Below are positions 11,378-22,350 of a stretch of DNA of 64,000 nt, in pieces. Below the pieces are notes generated by a model. The model ran no database searches and was not told where the DNA came from. It saw nothing but the letters and a program-made list of their open reading frames with translations. How positions within the stretch are numbered: position 1 is the first letter of the stretch; each line of letters begins with the position of its first letter. A program made the position numbers and the translations under genes. Source of the DNA: Sclerotiophoma versabilis (lineage: Eukaryota; Ascomycota; Dothideomycetes; Pleosporales; Didymellaceae); contig JAAROD010000049.1 in NCBI GenBank assembly GCA_012274445.1, forward strand, positions 744,001 through 808,000. Reading direction: 5' to 3'.

Positions 11378-12016
11378 ATGGCACCAACTAACACCTCCCC
11401 GCGAACACCACACCCCAAGCAAATGAGCGGAACGAATACACTCAAAACATCCCCTCTCCTCTCTCTCCCAGCAGAACTTCGAAACATAATCTGGGCACTC
11501 GTATTAGGCGGCCAGACCTTCGATATCAAGTGCGAAATCCGAATCCCATGGGGTACTGTGGTTAGAAATGGCACTGTCCAAGAACACAGCCTCGCACTCC
11601 TCCGCACATGTCGTCAGATCCGCTCTGAAGCCCGCTTTATCCCTTTCACACTCAATACCTTCCAATTCAAATCTGAAGACGCATTCCAGCCTTGGCTTGC
11701 CAGGTTCGATGCTGCGCAACGCGCGGCGATTACGGAGGTGCGGCTTGTGACGTGGAAGGCGAGGCATATGGTGGAGAGTCGAGGGTTTGCGCCGAAGAGG
11801 CTGGGAGATGTTTTTCCACTTGAGATGTTCAAGGGATTGAAGAAGGTGAATGTTGAGGTTAGGTATACGGGGACAGTAAGGGAGTGTGAGAAGTGGGAGT
11901 GTACAGGGAGTGAGCTGGACGATGTGGATTGGGTCGAGCAGGAAGGGAGGTTGAGGCTAAGATGGGCGAAGATTGACCCAAGGTTGGTGATTAGATTTGA
12001 AAGAGTTTCGGTATGA
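11378..12016 (+). CDS. 2EXR/F-box-like family protein, array copy A
   Basis: Intronless, 212 aa from the ATG at 11378 (an ATG six codons upstream also exists). I chose 11378 because the protein then starts MAPTN.., matching the MAP start of the three neighbouring paralogues. The signature LLSLPAELRNIIWALVLGG is at about residues 29-47, followed by LLRTCRQIRSEA and a strand-rich region (ITEVRLVTWKA). This is the fungal 2EXR/DUF7730-type domain: the LPxELRN-IW part resembles an F-box helix, but the cellular role of these proteins is unknown. Unlike copies B-D it lacks the phase-2 intron before the domain. Confidence 0.75.
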   Translation: MAPTNTSPRTPHPKQMSGTNTLKTSPLLSLPAELRNIIWALVLGGQTFDIKCEIRIPWGTVVRNGTVQEHSLALLRTCRQIRSEARFIPFTLNTFQFKSEDAFQPWLARFDAAQRAAITEVRLVTWKARHMVESRGFAPKRLGDVFPLEMFKGLKKVNVEVRYTGTVRECEKWECTGSELDDVDWVEQEGRLRLRWAKIDPRLVIRFERVSV

Positions 12017-12189
12017 AGGGAGCGTTGCTCGCTTCAGCAAGTGAGGGTGAAAGGTTGGTTTCCGCTGCTTCACCGTTGCCCCACCCTGCAAAAGACGTAC
12101 TTTGACTGCTATTTCAACCGTCTGGCTGTCGCTCACCCACCCACCGATGGTCTTTCTCAGCTACTACCTCCACAACCCCAGTCTCAACA

Positions 12190-13024
12190 ATGGCGCCGAG
12201 AACAGCAAAACCACGACCATCTACTATGGACAAAGTCTCAGGCTCTCACATCGAGAAGACCAAGCGCAAGGTCGGCCCAGTTCGACGCCTTGAGAACGGT
12301 CTGCTCGATGTGACTCGCAAATCTGGCAAGCACGTAAAGACGTAGGTTTCTACAAGCTGCTCAGTGGCACTGACAGCAGTTGCTAACAGTACGCAGGATC
12401 AAGAACAATTCGGAGACACCATTACTTCGCTTGCCGCCAGAGCTCAGAAACCGAATCTGGGAGTACGCGCTGGGAGGTCATGTTTTCGATGTCATATATC
12501 TCGGTGTTGCAAGATATCGAAAGTTGAGTAAAGGACGCTATGAGCTACTGACTCGAAGCCCTCCACAGTGTTTTCGGGATGCTATGGCCCTGCCCGGAGT
12601 CTGCCGCCAGATCTATGCCGAGACAGCACTTCTTCCATACAAACTTAATGGCTTCCGGTTCAGTTCAGAGCAAGCCTTTGGTTGGATTGCAGGGCTGTGA
12701 AAAGCACACCAAGCTCTGGTTTCAGAGATACACATCGTCACTTTCGGGGCGGATTGCATGTTCAGCTACAGTGAAGCCAAGCACCACATCTCCTACCTAC
12801 CTAGTGCTCTCCGCATAAGTATGTTTCCAGGACTCAACAAGATTATCGTAGAGGTGCACGCGTCCAATTGGTTTCCTCGAGATCTTCTGGTCAGACAATG
12901 CCCTCCACGTTACAGGCACCATATCAGAACCAAGCTGGACGAGATCAGGTCACACACCAGAGAAGCAAGACCAGCTGCGAATTTTTTGCTCAAATGTGTG
13001 GATTCGGCCTTTCACGGAGCATAA
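12190..13024 (+). pseudogene. 2EXR family copy B, interrupted by one in-frame TGA
   Basis: Exons 12190-12341 and 12397-13024, joined in phase 2 to read KHVKT|IKNNSETPLLRL; the start is MAPRTAKPRP. The domain signature LLRLPPELRNRIWEYALGG and MALPGVCRQIYAETALLPY are intact. The reading then meets TGA at 12698-12700 and continues in the same frame for another 107 codons (KAHQALVSEIHIVTFGA...) to a natural stop. Aligned with copy A (PWLARFDAAQRAAITEVRLV), the TGA falls exactly on the Asp codon with no gap either side, so one base change explains the break. Either it is a recent pseudogene or the gene makes a truncated protein of about 152 aa. A 29-nt GTGAAA..TTCAG segment spanning the stop is too short to be an intron. 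Confidence 0.8.
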
Positions 13025-13515
13025 TTCACATATCCTAGGTCGGATGGCACTTCCAAGCGAGTTAAGGCTCCAGTCCTTCATCGCATCACACTGGAGAAAG
13101 GTATGTATGCCTAGTGAATCATGAGTCTGACACCTGATCACTCTGACATCTTCAGATCCCGGCTTTCATTGGTGCTTGCCCCGGGCTTTATCGCTTACCT
13201 GGAAGAACACGAGCGGTTGCAATCAAGTTTTTGGGCGTTCGGGTTGGTCTCATTCTATCTTTTCACTGTCTTCAAGTGTTTGTCCAAAGCAACTTACGAA
13301 GCCGGAGTTTGCAACAGCTAGCCTACTCATAACTAGGGAAGAGTATTGAGGCGCCACTGACGTTCTCTCAATCACCTTCGCCTTCACCTTCACTTCAAAC
13401 TTACAACGCAAGCTACCCTACATTACCTTCTACTCTTGTCCCTTCATTTCCACACTCATACTTTACAATCCACCTTTCCTTCGCGATATCGACGATTGAG
13501 GAGCCGCTTGACATC
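13025..13515. other. Gap between 2EXR copies B and C
   Basis: 491 bp. It contains a short LPSELR-like stretch near 13046 that may be a scrap of another family copy, but no extended coherent frame. The last 150 bp, pyrimidine-rich, are probably promoter and 5' UTR of copy C. Confidence 0.35.
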
Positions 13516-14411
13516 ATGGCGCCGCGCAAACCAAAACCAGCGGCAGCAGGCGCAGTGTCACCGGACTTTTCAGCAAAGGTCACCAAAACGAAGACGAAGA
13601 AAACTTCAGACACAACTAAGAACACTTCAGAGGCCTCTGCCATGTCGACTAGCATGTATCGTGTCAAGCAAGACAGGAACGGACTACTCAACCTCGAGAA
13701 GACACCCACGCATTTAGTCGACATGTACGTCATGTACTCCATTCTCGATCCATCGGCTAACTCGGGAACAGTGCAAAGCGCAACGCTGTCGATTGTCCAC
13801 TTCTTCGCCTTCCTGCCGAGATCAGAAACAAAATATGGAGCTTCGCAATGGGTGGCCAACTCGTATCCTTCTTTAATGATCCACATCCGAGAGGCTGCGC
13901 AATACAGTCTGAGCCAAGACTAAGCACATCCATCAGCATGGCGGTTCATATCGGATATTTCCCACCTACTTACAGAGCTATTAAGCTCCTTGCAGCTTTC
14001 CATCTGCCTGAAGTCTGTCGTCAGATCTATTCGGAGACAGCTCTGACCGCGTATCAGCAAAATACGTTCCTTTTCGACGCACATCATTTATGTGCAGAAA
14101 ACTCAATGGCATTCTTAATGGAAGCTCAAGCAAAAGCCATTACGAGCGTTCAGATCGGATCCGGTCTGCTGTGCGCTTATATGATGGGGAATTACTTGGA
14201 GCACTTCAAGCCAATAACTCACACGCTACCAAACCTCAAGACCATCTTTGTAGCAGCAGTGGCTGAGAATTACGTACTGTTATACTCCAAAAGCCTACCA
14301 GAAGCATCGAAAATCTACACCAACAATAAGTGGCAAGCATGGGTTCTGCAGAAACTCAGAAAGTCGCACGGCGAGAAAGTTGACATCCAATTCGAGACAA
14401 ACGCCGAATAG
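13516..14411 (+). CDS. 2EXR/F-box-like family protein, array copy C
   Basis: Exons 13516-13724 and 13772-14411, 282 aa, with a 47-nt intron (GTACGTCA..GAACAG) at phase 2. The join gives THLVDI|AKRNAVDCPLLRL. The start is MAPRKPKPAAAG, nearly the same as copy D. The signature LLRLPAEIRNKIWSFAMGG is followed by FHLPEVCRQIYSETALTAYQ and MEAQAKAITSVQIG. Both frames are open throughout, so this copy looks intact. The N-terminal 69 residues are Lys/Thr/Ser-rich and probably disordered. No catalytic motif is visible and the function is unknown; a role in protein-protein contact is only a guess from the F-box-like helix. Confidence 0.8.
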
Positions 14412-14929
14412 GCAGAGCGCATACGGAACTTCTTGATGAAAGGCAAGCCATGTGAAGGATTGGGCTAGGCTTCTACGAGAGGAGGACAAAACGACCTGCG
14501 GCATTGGACTTCCTGGAGCGCGGCATCAAGCGGCATTCACTTTATTCAGATTACCTCCAGTATGTACAACGACAAATACATTCGCAGTTTCAATGTTGAG
14601 GTGGAGTTCGAGGACACTGACCCCTGATGGTAAAGGGACAGTTTTTATGCACTTACAGTCCTCAGCTATAGAAACTTCACAGTCTGGTGAGCTTTTGGGA
14701 CCGTTCTTGGACCTCAGACGGTCACCACAATAGAGGTGGGAGACGAAGGCTGTCCCGTTGTATACAAAACTTTCGTAGCTTCCAATTTGGATTTTCACTC
14801 ACTTCCGCCTTCACCTCGAAATAACTAACAAGGTTATTCGTACCTTCACATCCAGCCCGTGCTCCTTCTAACTGCCTGGCCTCGCGCTCTCGCTCCCACC
14901 TTACTCCCACCACCACCGTTGCAACAAGC
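14412..14929. other. Gap between 2EXR copies C and D
   Basis: 518 bp with no coherent coding frame. The segment just before 14930 is pyrimidine-rich with CTCCCAC/CACC repeats, like the region ahead of copy C, which suggests the duplication unit included the promoter. Confidence 0.35.
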
Positions 14930-15801
14930 ATGGCACCCCGTAAGCCCAAGCCCAAGTTCACTCAAGAGGTGCGGTCCAACCCAGCGAGAGTTTCGAAATC
15001 AAAGTCATCAGCGCCTCCGGTCGAGAAACACAACGGCTATCGTATGAGGCGCTACAGGAATGGCATACTCAACCTGGAGAAGGCACCTGCTCACCTTGTC
15101 GCCAGGTAAGCTGTGCCTAGCACCCTTATTACATATGGTTTCAGTCGCTTACCTGCTGTCATAGTATTAAGAGCAACACCGAGTCGTCTTTGCTCCGACT
15201 TCCTGCTGAGATCAGGAATCGTATCTGGAGCTTCGCTTGCGGTGATCAGCGTGTGATACTTCCTGCTCGATGGAACACTACAGAGAAAGGCGGCGGGGTG
15301 CGTTTCAACACGGAACAAAGCCAGGCCCTGCTTTCTTGCAACTACGATTGCAGGGAGAGCAAGACTTGCCGCATGGCCGCAGATAGGACTCTCTCGATTT
15401 TCCATTTACCTGAGGTCTGTCGACAGATCTACGCAGAGACAGCCCTTACCTCATACAGAGAGAGCATCTTTGTTTGCGACATCACTTATATCAACCGGAA
15501 AAACCCGATGTCATGGCTGATTGTGGCCCAGAGAAGGGCAATCACGATCCTCGAACCGATGCCGGAATTTCTCTCGCTCATGTCTTACCCATACTCTGGT
15601 AAGGTGATCGAACGAATCATAAATATGCTGCCCAATATGCGTACGTTTCTGGTAACGCCTGCAGCATTGCGATACGTTCAGAAGAATAAGAGCCGTTCTA
15701 ACCCAGAAAATACGACCGCTTGGGACCAGGACCAATGGCGCGCATGGTTGGCGGATAGTCTGAAGCAACACGGGGATTTCGAGGTGGTGTTTGAGGAGTG
15801 A
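14930..15801 (+). CDS. 2EXR/F-box-like family protein, array copy D
   Basis: Exons 14930-15105 and 15165-15801, 270 aa, intron 59 nt (GTAAGC..CATAG) at phase 2, the same site and phase as in copies B and C. The join reads AHLVAS|IKSNTESSLLRL. The start MAPRKPKPKF and the segment NGILNLEKAPAHL closely match copy C (NGLLNLEKTPTHL). Domain motifs are LLRLPAEIRNRIWSFACG, FHLPEVCRQIYAETALTSY and IVAQRRAITILEPM. Both exons are open. Family function is unknown. C and D are the most similar pair and probably the youngest duplication. Confidence 0.8.
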
Positions 15802-16124
15802 CGTCTTGGTGGAGGCGAATAAGCCAAAAGCCTCATTTGCAGGTATAGTTAGAAATTTTCGAGTGCTCTTACTTGAAGTTCGAGATTGAGGTTCCTCACA
15901 GGCCGACGAGTTGCGTGACAAGAAAAGTGTATTACTTTGGTTAGCTAAATATTCTCCATGTGGAATCCTTGGCAGATACAAATACGATTCAAAAACGCTA
16001 AAGTGCTACAAAAGGCCGCCCGCCGCTGCTATGCAAAAGCAATCTGACAATGAATGATGCTCAAACACGGCTACGCCGAGCCAACAAAAGTTTCGATGTC
16101 ATGCAGAGTGAAGACTGCAAAACT
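15802..16124. other. Convergent gap copy D / aldolase
   Basis: 323 bp between convergent genes, presumably two 3' UTRs. Nothing else seen. Confidence 0.4.
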
Positions 16125-17171
16125 TTACAACGCGTTCTCGGTCTTAACAAGTTCATCAAATGCCTCTCGCCATTTGTTCGTCTCCTCTTTTGACGGCCTG
16201 GGAAGTGGCTTGCGAGCATAGCCTCCATACCCAAAGTGAGCAACAAGGCCAGCCTTGGTGCCGATAATACCACCTTGGATTGCGGCCCAATCACCACGAG
16301 CAGCAATAGCCTGCAGCTTCTGCGCTTCTGCCAACTTCCCAGCCCTGAACAGCTCAACCAGCTTGACGCAGGTCTTTGGTGCAATGTTTGCCATACCGCC
16401 GATGATACCGGATCCACCGCCGACAAGGGTCTGCAATGTGAAGTCTACAGAACCACCCATGCACATGAATCCGGATCCAGGGCTGGAAACCGTAGCAGCG
16501 TTAGTAGCAGCAGCAATGCGGTTGAGCTTGCCAGTGTTGCCGCAAGTTAGCTTGCAGCCAACGATGTTGGGGTATTGAGCCAGTTCGATGATGACGTCCG
16601 AGTTGAGGTCCAGACCAGAGACGGCGCCGGGGTAGTTGTAGATGAGAATTGGAATGGGAGAAGCCGTGGCTACATCCTTGAAGAACTCTTTGACCGTGTC
16701 CTTGGAGAAGAGGCCCTGGTAGTACGCGGGAGGAAGAACCAACGCGTAGTCTCCGCCAGCGGAGGCTGCTTCTTCGCACAACTCAATGCATTCCCGTGTT
16801 GATTGCACACCGCAGCCAACGATCACGGGCATGTTCTCGAAGCCGGCGGCGTCAAGGGCTTTGCGAGTTGTGTTGGTGATGAGGTTGCGCTCTTTGTGGG
16901 ACAGGTGGACGGCTTCGCCGTTGGATCCTTGGGTTGTGATACCGGCAACACCAGCCTTTGCGAGACGGACCGCATGACTGCCGACGGTCTCCACATCTAC
17001 ATCGTCTGTTGCTGGGTCAAAAAACGCTACTGTAGGCACGTATATCCCGGGTACAAGGGGTCGATTGCTAGAGTTGTTGCTCATGGTGTAGGCCGATTGA
17101 ACGGGCTGGTATGAATCACCAGTATAGGAGTAGCTGTCTGGGGTTGAAGGTGCGTCGAGAAGCGGTGACAT
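16125..17171 (-). CDS. DapA/NAL-superfamily aldolase, LGA1/GaaC-like
   Basis: Single exon, 348 aa from the ATG at 17171 (319 aa from the ATG at 17084). Conserved parts: GIYVPTVAFFD, GVAGITTQGSNGEAVHLSH (the glycine loop), LIYNYPGAVSG with the catalytic Tyr, and IVGCKLTCGNTGKL with the Schiff-base Lys. The C-terminal RGDWAAIQGGIIGTKAGLVA and YGGYARKPLPRPS recall fungal L-threo-3-deoxy-hexulosonate aldolase (LGA1/GaaC), which splits the D-galacturonate intermediate into pyruvate and L-glyceraldehyde. A 4-hydroxy-2-oxoglutarate aldolase is the alternative. A longer reading from 17264 would translate through a TATA box and is rejected. If the LGA1 assignment holds, the gene serves pectin-sugar catabolism and should be induced by galacturonate. 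Confidence 0.85.
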   Translation of the reverse strand: MSPLLDAPSTPDSYSYTGDSYQPVQSAYTMSNNSSNRPLVPGIYVPTVAFFDPATDDVDVETVGSHAVRLAKAGVAGITTQGSNGEAVHLSHKERNLITNTTRKALDAAGFENMPVIVGCGVQSTRECIELCEEAASAGGDYALVLPPAYYQGLFSKDTVKEFFKDVATASPIPILIYNYPGAVSGLDLNSDVIIELAQYPNIVGCKLTCGNTGKLNRIAAATNAATVSSPGSGFMCMGGSVDFTLQTLVGGGSGIIGGMANIAPKTCVKLVELFRAGKLAEAQKLQAIAARGDWAAIQGGIIGTKAGLVAHFGYGGYARKPLPRPSKEETNKWREAFDELVKTENAL

Positions 17172-17210
17172 GGTAACCAAAAGAGTTGTTGAGACAGGAC
17201 TTTCGATGGC

Positions 17211-17219
17211 TTTTATATA
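17211..17219 (-). promoter_or_regulatory. TATA box of the aldolase gene
   Basis: TATATAAAA on the - strand, 40 bp upstream of the ATG at 17171. A strong TATA box suits an inducible catabolic gene and argues against any start upstream of it. Confidence 0.6.
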
Positions 17220-20200
17220 AACAGACGGTTGCAGATCAAAGCGGAGACTTTTGACAAAGAACAACTGGGAAAGCAGGGCGACAAGCGGAACGAGTACGTC
17301 AATAGTGATGGTTCGGCCACCTACCGAGGATAGTTCAGGTACTTAAATAGTGCAAACGGGGAGTGGAGCAACGCTCTGGTTGACAAGCCAGGACGAGTGT
17401 GGGGGTTCAGCTGACGGCTTGGTCTGGCATCTCGGGATGAATAGGCAAAGAGAGACGCCTAGACATGCATCGGTAAAAGTCGTCAGCCCCTCGTAGGAAG
17501 ATCAAAGGGAGAATGGTTTCCGCAGCCGGTGTCAGGTACGGCTGTTTGCGCCAGTCGAGAAGGTGCGCGGGCACAGTCGACAGCAAGGGTGTGCGCCTTG
17601 TGACGATCTTTGGGACGCATACTGTGTGCTCATAGGTCAATGGTTGCCACTGCTCGCGCGATCCGAAGTGTTGGCGGGCTCGAAAGAGCGTTGGTACCGT
17701 TCAGGGGTATTAGTGTGGGGGTGGGGAATGGCCGCAGCCAGCTTCGCCTCTTCGCATCATCTGATTCCGCAATCGTCAATCCCCGCGATTTCCATGGTTC
17801 ATCGTGGTCCCAGTCATTCTACAGCGATGAGCAGAGCGCTGCTACGGAGAAGCGAATGCGGGGTGGAGGGAAAGATGGTCGTAACGTGGTAGAACGTACC
17901 AGAGAAGATGATCACAAGATCATTTTGGGAGGAACGAGCAACGCATTGAACTGATAACCACGTCCCTGCTGAACTGACACCGCCGATACGAGTGCCTCAT
18001 CATGACAGGGTTTGGCAGCTTGACCAAGCTTTCACGGACACCCCCACGTTGTTACCTCAAGTGGCGTCTTCTGGTCCAAGTTCTGCTCTAGCCCGTGAGC
18101 CTTTCTCGACCTCATGTCTCTGCAACGTTGACTTCAACTCTCTGACTCCACTTGTGCGCATGGCTACGCCGCTCTTAGCTCAAGCATTGTCGGGTGCAGA
18201 AGCGGGGATAAGTCGCATGATGCTCTATGCCAACTGGCAATAGAATGCGAGAGGAGACAACTCAGCCCGTAACGCAGGGAGTACAGGGTACTTCTGCTGA
18301 TACGTCCAGATACTCGGCAGCTACGGGCATGATATGTGTTCCGAGACTTTGGAATCGCATTGCCTTTTTATTTTTACCAGGACTTAGGTCAGGCATGCTT
18401 GAACAGCCTCGTGAGCTGTGCCTGATCCTCGGTAGATCCGTCTTTCGTTCCCCCACGCCAGTAGCCGAGGTGAACCGAGAAGGGAAACCACACCGTGTTT
18501 TCCGCCTGTGGGTCTTCAAGATCCCGATGCTTGAACGGAAACTTCCTATTGTGCGGTTCAAATGCCGATGTTGTATAATTCAAGTCAAGACTTCGCCGGC
18601 GGACTAACCATATCATTGTCTGTTCAAGCTGCTGAGGCGTCAACGTAATTTCTAAGGCCACCAACGAGCAACGCTTGAATCACCAAAGCTACAGCGTAAC
18701 CCAGTGATCCATCGAATGTAGGATCTCACATGGACATAAATCGTCCATGTGCATGACCTCAATATGGAACTTACTGCCGGATCTGGACCGACCAAGCATG
18801 CCAATCCTGCAATGCCATTACCCCACAAATTGGCGTTCCGAGGAATGCTCCCCCGCTTTCTCCCTTAATTCGCGCAAACTTCCACCACCTGCTGCCGCTA
18901 CCTCTGACATGCATGAGTCTGCTGTCAGAGGCTGCACTTACTACAGAACCGGTCGACGCCACAACTTCTCCAGGATCGAGAGATGCCCGACCTTTCGTCC
19001 ATGAAACATGCATATCTTGACACAGGTCAAGTAGAAGAGATGAAATGTGCACAGCTTCGGTTTACCCAAATGCACTCCAACCATGCGACATCATCAAAGC
19101 TCAGCTCGGGTCACGATGGCTTGTTGTAGGGATGCTGAAGAGCAGCTCTGATGTGGGAGTGCCCGACAACGCTTACGCCCAGCTACGGAGGGTTCAGGGC
19201 ACGCTTCACCGATGCTCAACTCCCGAGTTGCAATTGCCACTGCCGCGATTCGTGGAAGGTATGTTCCAAAATCTCATTCTTGTCACAAGGTCGCCGAGGT
19301 CGTACGACTTATTGCCTCTTTTACCAGCTGAGCCACTGAACAACCACTCGTGCAAGAAGGCCACTGGTGTAAACACTTGCAAATATATCCGTCTTTCAAG
19401 AAGGCATGTAGTTGCACCCTGGTGTGGGGGTCGTGAAGACGTTCACATGCGGCAGCCGCAGTCGCTCGGCAAGTTGCTGATGCTGACTTTGCCACGATAC
19501 GTCGTAGGTCGTCCAAACGTGGAAACATTTGGAGCCTCAACGGTACGAACCGAAACGATCGCGTGGGATGGTCTAGACAAGATCATACGAACGCTATCCA
19601 AAGACGGAATGAACGTGGGATGCCAAGGCTTAATGGAGTATTCCAGTCCAACCTCACAGTAAGTTCACTTTACCTCCAAGGCGTAGATTGCTCCTTAATA
19701 GTCGGAAGGTATGTAACGGTTACATCGTGACCGATGATCATGTATCATCAGCAGCTCAGCCTTTACTTACTCCTGAGCAACCATGGCCATGGTCATCGAA
19801 AAAGAGCTGTTAGCGTACCCGAAAGATTGAACGTACCACACGACTCAGCGCGATTCTTAAAGTACATTACGGTGTCTCAAAGTTATAGCATACCCTTCTT
19901 GTAAGACAGCGTGTATACTAGCTCAGCTATGGAACTACCAAGGAACAATGCGGGTCTGTGTAACAACTTCAGATGAAAGCTTGGCCCTAATAATCCCACC
20001 CTCGCACTTCTTTCCGGACACATCCCTCGGGTATTCTCTAAACACAGTCTACAGGAAACCCGCAGGGAGTCTTCGATGTCAGTGACTCCCAGCACATCCA
20101 TCCGCGGCCACGGACTTACGAAAGCCCACCTTGACAAATCCTTGGTGGCGGAAAATCAGAGTGCAAGACGAGAGGCTGACAAGGTCAACAAATGCGGTGC

Positions 20201-21754
20201 TGTCAGATATGGAATAGCAAGTATCCGCACACTCTAAATGATGTCACCCCTGTTCCCAGGAACTATACCGATTCCGAACACCCATCCTCTACGCTTCAAA
20301 GGAAAGACCCAGAGATCTTTGAACCAATGTTGCGTGGGTTAATATCCTGACAACTGTGCAGCGGCCCAAACTAGACAGCCATACTGATACTTTTCCACCA
20401 ATCCGTGGAAGCCGGGAGCGATGCCGAATGTAGCTTCCGTATTCTCAACACTTTACAAACATCCCCAACCACTTTGACAAATGGTGGAGTGAACCTGATC
20501 GTATCGCTCGACCACTTTCCGATCTGGAGCAAAGCGCCTTGTTCTCCTTGTCGATCAGTTTCTCCGATAATTTCCGTAACAGACTATACACTACATTCTA
20601 TCAGCTTTGAGCAGTCGCTTGGCAAAACGCAGGAATGAGAAAGTAAGTCCAAGTAACATTAGACCTCTGTTTTGTTGGAAGCTCTTTCTTGTTCGCCAAT
20701 TTTACGTGCAAGTGGATGTTTTTAGTATGGCCAGGCGGCTTATTGGCTGTACGATCTATGTTGTTGTTATTGTTGAAAAACACCCTTCACAATAAATTTT
20801 GAAAAATACCTCAAAGATTACTGCTCAAACTTGCGTGTTCTTTTGCCTCCGGGCGGTTTAGCGAGCCGTTAGAGTTGGAGTAATAGTGCGAGCCGTCCTG
20901 GTCTTGTTGGCAGCGCTTGCTCTCATGATCAGCTAATTTTTTTGCATGTTGCAATAGTGGTAAGAGTGCTGGTTTGCAGCATCTGACGCAACTCACGGTG
21001 ACAGTAATGGTTTGCAGCTTGATTCATGCATAACATGGTGATTGTGTACCCGCTGCTGGCGTCGGACGGACCGCTTGGAGGATAATCAAATGAGTTGTCC
21101 TTCGACATGTTGCGGTGGGCTTTGACTAAACGGATGAATACATAGTCGTAGGAGCCAGAATAAGCTCAAATTTATTGAAGCTTCTTTTGTCATTGCAGTT
21201 TGCTGGCAGACTGTAAGACAAAACCTCCTGCTTGCGAGTAGACATCCGAATTGATCAGACAAGACGCTCATAATCGACATACCGGCTTCCCATCTTATAA
21301 AGAACTTTCTAGAGAGCCTCTGCAAGACGCTTCTTTGTTGCCAAAGGACAGGCCTGGGTTCTTTTTACCGAAAAGGACATTATGGTGTGGAGGTTCACAA
21401 GATTTTGCAATCCTCACGTTGATGTAGCTAATCTCACTTGAGGTAGGGGAAGCACTGACTTTCATCGTTACTTTTTATACCAGTACGCTCCACATCAAGA
21501 TGTCATAAGATAAACATCGTAGTAGAGCACTATAATACTACCATGTTATAATACCCGAATTCTTTTCTGTGTGTAAGCAATAACATTGTGTTGAAGTTTT
21601 TTCCATGTGAAGGGTGCGAGACGCCGCAGTACCTACCTTCTGAGAGGGACTTTATGCCACTATATCGCGATATATGACCAACTTTTGACTTCATGCCACT
21701 ACTCAGCAAGAGTATCTACGGCGCATAGTCCCGGCATGAGATCTTCCATTGTGC
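17220..21754. other. 4.5-kb gene-poor block
   Basis: Both strands carry only short or incoherent open frames; the longest (19045-19662, 205 codons) has no family resemblance and no neighbouring exon. Stop density rises beyond about 20 kb and the DNA looks A+T-richer by eye. No terminal repeats, transposase motifs or tRNA were recognised. It may be degraded repeat DNA or regulatory/non-coding space. Confidence 0.4.
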
Positions 21755-22350
21755 TCAATCAAAGATCCTCGATCTAGAATTCGCCGGTAAAAGCGATGGG
21801 TTAGTAGGCACAAGCTGGATCTTGACATGTCTCAACCCGCTCGTCTCCATCCCATTATTCAATGCGCGCAGCACCTCCCGCTGATACGGACTGTCATAGA
21901 AACAGTTGCACCAGCGTACGACAACACACCTTATCCTTTTAATGGTTTCAGTATTTGAACGCCATTCTGAAGACCTGCTCTGAGCGTGTGTTGCTGATTA
22001 GAGTCTATGTGAATACACCGGACATGTTTGACTTTAGAGTTGCCGATAGCCGTAAGAAACTCAACAAGTCCCAACAGAAGCCTTCGGAAAGCATTGAGTT
22101 TGAAGGGGAGCAGCTCGGTTTCAAACTGGGGTTGACGGCAGATACCGGACAAGACGATGAGCTCTCTACTTGGCACCCTATGACTCGGAACGCCGCGTTT
22201 CTCGTTAGGTTGGGTGTCGTAGATTTAGAACCAAACCTTGGGCCCGTTGTGATATGCGGTCACAGTGATCGTCCGGCTACCAATTGTGTACCGGTATACA
22301 TGGTCGCGCGTTTCCGAAGCAAGACTGAGAAAGAGGGAGCTTCCTTAATC
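21755..22350 (-). pseudogene. Decayed 2EXR-family copy E
   Basis: Read on the - strand, a family domain is recognisable but broken. LFLSLASETRDHVYRYTIGS matches the LLRLPAEIRN-IW signature; TAA follows soon after, in the same frame, after GPKVWF. The frame goes on to LSGICRQPQFETELLPFKLN (compare LPGVCRQIYAETALLPYKLN in copy B) and VKHVRCIHIDS. Near QILKP the frame shifts by one base, and the protein-like reading continues as IKRIRCVVVRWCNCFYDSPY and GLRHVKIQLVP to TGA at 21755. One nonsense codon and a one-base deletion therefore break it. There is no good start codon. Confidence 0.7.

Noticed and set aside
12698..12700. TGA in copy B as a RIP mutation
   Set aside because: RIP changes CpA to TpA. 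TGA here would need C to T in CpG (from CGA) or G to A in TGG at the second G; neither fits the usual CpA context.
12692..12720. 29-nt GT..AG intron removing the stop in copy B
   Set aside because: Too short for splicing, and it would delete residues that align without gap to copy A.
17172..17264. Longer N-terminus for the aldolase, starting at 17264
   Set aside because: That reading translates the TATATAAAA box, and the extension has no family similarity.
19286..19350. tRNA on the - strand (a GGCTCAGCTGGTAAA-like D-arm)
   Set aside because: There is no matching anticodon stem, no GGTTCRA T-arm and no acceptor pairing. Chance similarity.
19045..19662. 205-codon open frame as a gene
   Set aside because: No domain, odd composition, no supporting splice or promoter context. 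Chance open frames of this size occur in this genome.
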